A stretch of DNA of 12,866 nucleotides, from contig CAJTKE010000031.1 in NCBI GenBank assembly GCA_910576865.1, positions 358 to 13,223 on the forward strand. Reading direction: 5' to 3'. The stretch comes from an uncultured Oscillibacter sp. Lineage in GTDB: Bacteria; Bacillota; Clostridia; Oscillospirales; Oscillospiraceae. Shown here one piece after another: positions 9,174-12,866 of the stretch (positions are counted from its first letter, which is position 1; each line of letters begins with the position of its first letter). Position numbers and translations under genes: made by a program. The notes beneath the pieces are model-generated. The model searched no databases, was not told where the DNA came from, and saw only the letters and a list, made by a program, of their open reading frames with translations.

Positions 9174-9487
9174 GATACGTGCTGGCGGAGTGGGACCACG
9201 ACCTGGACGACGAGCCCCATCTGATTTACTCCGAGCTGGACGACGCCCGCCGGGAGAGGCGCCGGGTGGAGTTCTACCGGAACGGGATCACCTTCTCCTA
9301 CGGGGCTGAGCGGGGCAGCGAGGGGGCCCTGACCCCGGAGCCCTTCCCGGAGGACCTCCGGGACCTGAGAGCCCCGGAGGGGGAGGAGGGGGAGTTCTCC
9401 GCCCATGAGATTCCCCCGGAGCTGTTTTACGAGATCTGGAATCAGGCTCAGGAGCGGCCGGACGGATTCATGGGCATGTTTTTTTGA
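9170..9487 (+). CDS. Small acidic protein, resembles DUF6881 family
   Basis: This 105-residue acidic protein starts at GTG (MRYVLAEWDHDLDDEPHLIY) and overlaps the alaX stop by four bases. The pattern 'W.HD..DEP.LIYSELD..R.E.R.VE.Y..G...' at residues 8-43, followed by an acidic Pro-rich stretch and AHEIPPELFYEIWNQ near residues 78-92, recalls to me the DUF6881 group of uncharacterised small proteins; this is from memory and not verified. There is no signal peptide, membrane segment or cysteine. A strong ribosome binding site and tight coupling to alaX make it a genuine gene. A physical or regulatory link with the tRNA editing protein is possible but is inferred only from the overlap. It is the last gene of the run, followed by the terminator at 9506-9535. 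Confidence 0.8.
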   Translation: MRYVLAEWDHDLDDEPHLIYSELDDARRERRRVEFYRNGITFSYGAERGSEGALTPEPFPEDLRDLRAPEGEEGEFSAHEIPPELFYEIWNQAQERPDGFMGMFF

Positions 9488-9505
9488 GCGTGCGGAGGGC
9501 GAGAA

Positions 9506-9535
9506 AAAGGGGCGGACACACAGGTCCGCCCTTTT
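9506..9535. terminator. Bidirectional terminator shared by convergent units
   Basis: The left arm AAAGGGGCGGAC (9506-9517) pairs with GTCCGCCCTTTT (9524-9535) around the loop ACACAG, giving 12 pairs including one G-U. A run of five A on the left (9504-9508) and four T on the right give U-tracts in both directions. It lies 18 bp past the small + gene and 9 bp past the end of the - strand LTA synthase gene, so both convergent transcripts can end here. Confidence 0.88.
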
Positions 9536-9544
9536 CCGTTGCCC

Positions 9545-11497
9545 TCACGCCTCCGGGGGCAGGTTCATCTGGTCCGTGACATACCGCTTCCCATACACCG
9601 CGTCGTAGACCACCGCGTCCCGGAGCTCCAGCAGCTCCAGGGCCTCGGGGGAGAGGCCCGCCTCCTCCCGGGTGAAGCTGGCGTTCCCGTCCCCGTCCAC
9701 GAAGTAAAGGTCCGTCTGGGTCAAGCAGACCTCACTGACCTTCTCCAGCAGCCCCCAGTACCGGCTGACGGGCCTCCCGGTCAGCTCCAGCAGCTGGGGG
9801 CCCAGGGCGGTGATGCTGCTGTCCCGCCGGGTGCCCGCCAGGCCCTTCAGCAGCTCCGGGTCGTTGGCCCAGATGAGATAGTCCGTGGAGTACAGGTCGT
9901 TGATCTGCTCCTCTGTCCAGCTTTGGGTGTCGTTCTCCGGGCAGAGGCCCAGCAGCGTGTACACCGTGTCCCCGCCGGGCATGAAGAGGTTGGGCCGGTG
10001 GTCCCCGAAGAAGACCACGATGGTGGGCTCGCCGCAGTCCCGGAGGTAGTCCGTCAGCTCCCCCAGGGCCTGATCCGCCCGGGTGACGCCCTCCAGCATG
10101 ACCCGGATGATGTCCCGCTGGGCGGGGGTGAAGTCCGGGGCCACCAGGGGAATCTGGCACTCATAGTTGAACTTCTGGGGCTCGAAGGGCTGGTGGTTCT
10201 CCATGGTGATGCCGAAGAGGAAGGCCCGCTTCCCGCTCTCGTTCACCGCCTCCATCCGCTTCAGCATCCCCTGGAAGAAGTAGCCGTCCCGCATGTAGAA
10301 CCCGCCGTAGGCCCCGTCCGCCCGTTCGATTCCCATTTGTTGAATATCATCGGAAAAATACAAATTGTTGAAGCCCAGAAGGGGATAGGTGACGGTTCGG
10401 TTATACAAAGTGTTATCATAGGCGTGTAGCATTTCAGCGTCGTAATCACCGGACTTGGTGAACTGCTCCGCCAGGGCGTCGAAGCGCTCATAGACCTCCG
10501 GGTCCTGGAAGCAGATATTCGTTCCCGGGGGGAGATCCAGGGCGTTCAGCCCGTAGAGCATGGGGATCTCCAGATAGCCGGTGCCGTAGCCCAGGTAGTG
10601 GCTGTGGAAGGTGCCGCTGACGCTCTCGGCCTCCAGGGCGTGGAAGTGCTCCAGGGGGTCCCCCTCGTATTGGAGCACCGGCAGGCGGGTCAGGTCGTAG
10701 AAGGACTCGGAGAGGATGAAGAGGACGTTGGGCCGCGCCTCCGGCTCCTCCCGGGCGGGGCCCAGGAGCCGGTCCACCCGGCTGAGGACGTCCAGCATGA
10801 AGTCTGCGTCATAGCCCTCCGGCGGGGCTTTCGGCTGGGGAAAGGCGTCCCGCCAGAGGCTGAGGGTCAGGCCGTGGAGGCTGTGGTTCTCCGCCGGGTC
10901 CATCCGGGTGTAGAAGTCCACCCCCAGGGCCCCGCCCACGGCCCGGGTCCCGGCGCCCGTCAGAAGGATGCCCGCCAGGGTCAGGGAGAACAGGCAGCCC
11001 CGTCCCCGGGCGGTCCCCTCCAGGGCGGTGAGCCGCCGGGTGAGGAACAGGACCAGGACGCAGAAGAGAAGCCCCGCCGCCGCCAGCCAGAAATCCTCGG
11101 TTGGCGTCAGGTCCCCCGCGAGGCCCGCCACGTCCCCCGCCGCCCCGGCGAGGCCGAAGTCCGCCAGCTCCAGGGGGGTGCCGTTGATGGCGTTTTTGAA
11201 GTAGTCCACCAGGGCCAGGATCAGCCCCGCGGCCCCCACGGGCAGCGCGGCGATCCACAGCCGCCCCGTCAGCGTCCCCAGGACGCCCACGGGCACGGCC
11301 CACAGCAGGGCGGTCATGGCCAGATGGCCGGGGTAGTCCCGGGCCCACTCCAGAACGCCCGGCAGGGTGCCGATGGCGATCCACTGCATGGCGGCGGTGA
11401 CCGCCAGCCCCATGCAGAGGGCGGCGGCGGTGAAGAGGCAGAGCCGGAGCCAGGGGGGGCCGAGGGTACGTTTTTTCAAAGCAAACGTTTTTTTCAT
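9545..11497 (-). CDS. LTA synthase family protein (membrane sulfatase-fold phosphoglycerol transferase)
   Basis: This 650-residue membrane protein belongs to the LtaS/sulfatase superfamily, which transfers glycerol phosphate from phosphatidylglycerol to a growing lipoteichoic acid chain, or acts as primase or on related polymers, on the outer face of the membrane. About five N-terminal membrane segments are visible (roughly residues 16-41, 58-79, 80-98, 136-153 and 168-185), followed by an extracellular catalytic domain. Expected active-site residues are Glu264 in NVLFILSESF, the nucleophile Thr306 in GYGTGYLE, and Asp499-His500 in FFGDHRP. Family length is normal. The exact polymer cannot be read from sequence. 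The start at 11497 is the first possible one because an in-frame stop lies two codons upstream, but no Shine-Dalgarno sequence precedes it. It follows glyQS by 53 bp on the same strand. Codons for about residues 350-393 end in A or T far more often than the rest of the gene. Confidence 0.9.
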   Translation of the reverse strand: MKKTFALKKRTLGPPWLRLCLFTAAALCMGLAVTAAMQWIAIGTLPGVLEWARDYPGHLAMTALLWAVPVGVLGTLTGRLWIAALPVGAAGLILALVDYFKNAINGTPLELADFGLAGAAGDVAGLAGDLTPTEDFWLAAAGLLFCVLVLFLTRRLTALEGTARGRGCLFSLTLAGILLTGAGTRAVGGALGVDFYTRMDPAENHSLHGLTLSLWRDAFPQPKAPPEGYDADFMLDVLSRVDRLLGPAREEPEARPNVLFILSESFYDLTRLPVLQYEGDPLEHFHALEAESVSGTFHSHYLGYGTGYLEIPMLYGLNALDLPPGTNICFQDPEVYERFDALAEQFTKSGDYDAEMLHAYDNTLYNRTVTYPLLGFNNLYFSDDIQQMGIERADGAYGGFYMRDGYFFQGMLKRMEAVNESGKRAFLFGITMENHQPFEPQKFNYECQIPLVAPDFTPAQRDIIRVMLEGVTRADQALGELTDYLRDCGEPTIVVFFGDHRPNLFMPGGDTVYTLLGLCPENDTQSWTEEQINDLYSTDYLIWANDPELLKGLAGTRRDSSITALGPQLLELTGRPVSRYWGLLEKVSEVCLTQTDLYFVDGDGNASFTREEAGLSPEALELLELRDAVVYDAVYGKRYVTDQMNLPPEA

Positions 11498-11514
11498 GTT
11501 TCACAAATGGGCAG

Positions 11515-11539
11515 GGGCCGTGGGGTTTCCCCACGGCCC
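11515..11539 (-). terminator. Hairpin between glyQS and the LTA synthase gene, terminator-like without U-tract
   Basis: A perfect 11-bp stem GGGCCGTGGGG / CCCCACGGCCC with a 3-nt loop starts 11 nt after the glyQS stop. Downstream on the - strand comes CTGCCCATTTG rather than a U-tract, so classical intrinsic termination is doubtful. It could protect the glyQS 3' end, reduce read-through into the LTA synthase gene, or affect its translation, since the 3' arm ends 17 nt before the ATG. The function is inference. Confidence 0.45.
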
Positions 11540-11550
11540 GGATGGTTTGA

Positions 11551-12866
11551 TCAGTACGCCAGTTTCTCGGTGAGGTAGGCCTTCAGCTCGCTGATGGGGA
11601 TCCGGACCTGGGCCATGGAGTCCCGCTCCCGGACGGTGACGCAGTTGTCCCCGGCCTTCTCGGCGTCGCCCACGGTGTCGAAGTCCACGGTGACGCAGTA
11701 GGGGGTTCCGATTTCGTCCTCCCGGCGGTAGCGCTTGCCGATGGACCCGGTCTCGTCGAAGTCCACCATCCAGTCCTTGGAAAGCTCCTGCTGAATCTCC
11801 CGGGCCTTGTCGCTGAGCTTCTTGGAAAGGGGCAGCACCGCCGCCTTGAAGGGGGCGATGGCGGGGTGGAAGCGCATGACGACCCGGACGTCGTTCTTGG
11901 CCTCGTCCACGACCTCCTCGTCATAGGCCTCCACCAGCAGGGCCAGGGTCATCCGGTCCGCGCCCAGGGAGGGCTCGATAACATAGGGTATATAATGCTC
12001 ATTTTTATCCTGATCGTAATAGGTCAGGTCCTGGCCGGAGTGCTTCTGGTGCTGGCTCAGGTCGTAGTCCGTCCGGTCCGCCACGCCCCAGAGCTCGCCC
12101 CAGCCGAAGGGGAAGAGATACTCGAAGTCCGTGGTGGCCTTGGAGTAGAACGCCAGCTCCTCGGGCTCGTGGTCCCGGAGGCGGAGGTTCTCCTCCTTCA
12201 CGTTGAGGCCGATCAGCCAGTCGTGGCAGTAGGTCCGCCAGTACTGGAACCACTCCAGGTCCGTGTCCGGCTTGCAGAAGAATTCCAGCTCCATCTGCTC
12301 GAACTCCCGGATGCGGAAGATGAAGTTGCCGGGGGTGATCTCGTTGCGGAAGCTCTTGCCCACCTGGCACACGCCGAAGGGGAGCTTCCGCCGGGTGGTC
12401 CGCTGGATGGCGGGGAAGTTGACGAAGATGCCCTGGGCGGTCTCGGGCCGGAGATAGACCTCGTTGGCGGAGTCCTCGGTGACGCCCTGGTGGGTCTTGA
12501 ACATCAGGTTGAACTTCCGGATGTCGGTGAAGTCGTGCTTGCCGCAGCCGGGGCAGGGGACCTCCTTCTCCCGGATGAAGGCGACGAGGTCCTCCTGGGT
12601 CATGGCCTCCACGTTGACGTCCAGGCCGTTCTCCTGGACATAGCCCTCGACGAGCTTGTCGGCCCGGTGGCGCATTTTGCAGGCCTTGCAGTCAATCAGG
12701 GGGTCGTTGAAGGTGGACACGTGTCCGGAGGCCACCCAGACCTGGGGGTTCATGAGGATGGCGGCGTCCAGACCCACGTTGTAGGGGTTCTCCTGGACGA
12801 ACTTTTTCCACCAGGCCCGCTTCACGTTGTTTTTGAGCTCCACGCCCAGGGGGCCGTAGTCCCAGC
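11551..12866 (-). CDS. glyQS: Glycine--tRNA ligase (single-chain, dimeric type), 5'-truncated by window edge
   Basis: GlyRS charges tRNA-Gly with glycine in the cytoplasm. The frame stays open to the right edge and reads WDYGPLGVELKNN there, the family's N-terminal signature, so the GTG at 12843 is internal and only a short N-terminus is missing. Visible parts are a four-cysteine zinc-type module, CKAC (12679-12690) and CPGC (12544-12555); class II motif 2 FRNEITP (about 12330-12352); the RPETAQGIFVNF and ELWGVADRTDYDL glycine-pocket segments; motif 3 GADRMTLAL (about 11940-11965); and a C-terminal anticodon-binding domain (MRFHPAIAPFKAAVLPLS through GKRYRREDEIGTPYCV). This is the alpha2 form, not the glyQ/glyS alpha2-beta2 pair. 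Any T-box leader would lie outside the window. The LTA synthase-family gene follows 53 bp downstream. Confidence 0.95.
   Translation of the reverse strand, partial: WDYGPLGVELKNNVKRAWWKKFVQENPYNVGLDAAILMNPQVWVASGHVSTFNDPLIDCKACKMRHRADKLVEGYVQENGLDVNVEAMTQEDLVAFIREKEVPCPGCGKHDFTDIRKFNLMFKTHQGVTEDSANEVYLRPETAQGIFVNFPAIQRTTRRKLPFGVCQVGKSFRNEITPGNFIFRIREFEQMELEFFCKPDTDLEWFQYWRTYCHDWLIGLNVKEENLRLRDHEPEELAFYSKATTDFEYLFPFGWGELWGVADRTDYDLSQHQKHSGQDLTYYDQDKNEHYIPYVIEPSLGADRMTLALLVEAYDEEVVDEAKNDVRVVMRFHPAIAPFKAAVLPLSKKLSDKAREIQQELSKDWMVDFDETGSIGKRYRREDEIGTPYCVTVDFDTVGDAEKAGDNCVTVRERDSMAQVRIPISELKAYLTEKLAY

Noticed and set aside
10598..11578. + strand frame of 326 codons opposite the LTA synthase gene
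   Set aside because: Gly/Pro/Gln-rich shadow of a gene with clear catalytic motifs and membrane segments on the - strand.
12841..12843. GTG at 12843 as the start of glycyl-tRNA synthetase
   Set aside because: The frame stays open to the window edge and encodes the conserved WDYGPLGV segment, so the real start is outside the window.

Overview
This 12.9 kb window looks like an ordinary chromosomal segment of a GC-rich, low-redundancy Firmicute. My best guess is a gut member of the Oscillospiraceae (Flavonifractor, Lawsonibacter or Oscillibacter type). The reasons are strong AGGAGG-type ribosome binding sites, an LTA-synthase-type sulfatase, a single-chain glycyl-tRNA synthetase, Firmicute-type GyrA sequence, and third codon positions that are almost all G or C. 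The taxonomic guess is inference. I see no phage, IS, CRISPR, tRNA or rRNA in the window.

Layout on the + strand. (1) The 3' part of gyrA (left edge cut; about 51 N-terminal residues missing) overlaps rnhA by four bases. This unit ends at an intrinsic terminator (2877-2901) that sits 130 bp past rnhA in an AT-richer gap. (2) A two-gene unit of unknown function (3002-3601 and 3624-4208) is closed off by terminators on both sides. The two products share a helical motif with identical spacing, so they may be diverged paralogues. (3) A promoter at 4276-4304 opens a five-gene run: glutamine-dependent nadE, a GH3 N-acetylhexosaminidase lipoprotein, an unrecognised 160-residue protein, an AlaX-type alanyl-tRNA editing protein, and a 105-residue protein that recalls the DUF6881 family. 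nadE/GH3 overlap by ATGA and alaX/small protein by GTGA, and the other gaps are under 20 bp, so the run is probably one operon. It ends at a bidirectional terminator (9506-9535).

Layout on the - strand. Reading inward from the right edge are a 5'-truncated glycyl-tRNA synthetase gene and, 53 bp downstream, a five-TM LTA synthase-family sulfatase gene. A strong hairpin with no U-tract lies between them, and the sulfatase start has no recognisable Shine-Dalgarno sequence. This unit converges on the five-gene run at the shared terminator.

Functionally the window mixes DNA topology and R-loop removal (gyrA, rnhA), NAD synthesis, envelope turnover and envelope polymer synthesis (GH3 lipoprotein, LTA synthase), and translation fidelity (alaX, glyQS). 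No clearly new multi-gene system is evident. The points most worth a second look are the Gln at the quinolone-contact position of GyrA together with its degenerate GyrA box, the isolated two-gene hypothetical unit with a 12-bp direct repeat upstream, the small protein translationally coupled to alaX, and the AT-rich codon island inside the LTA synthase gene.
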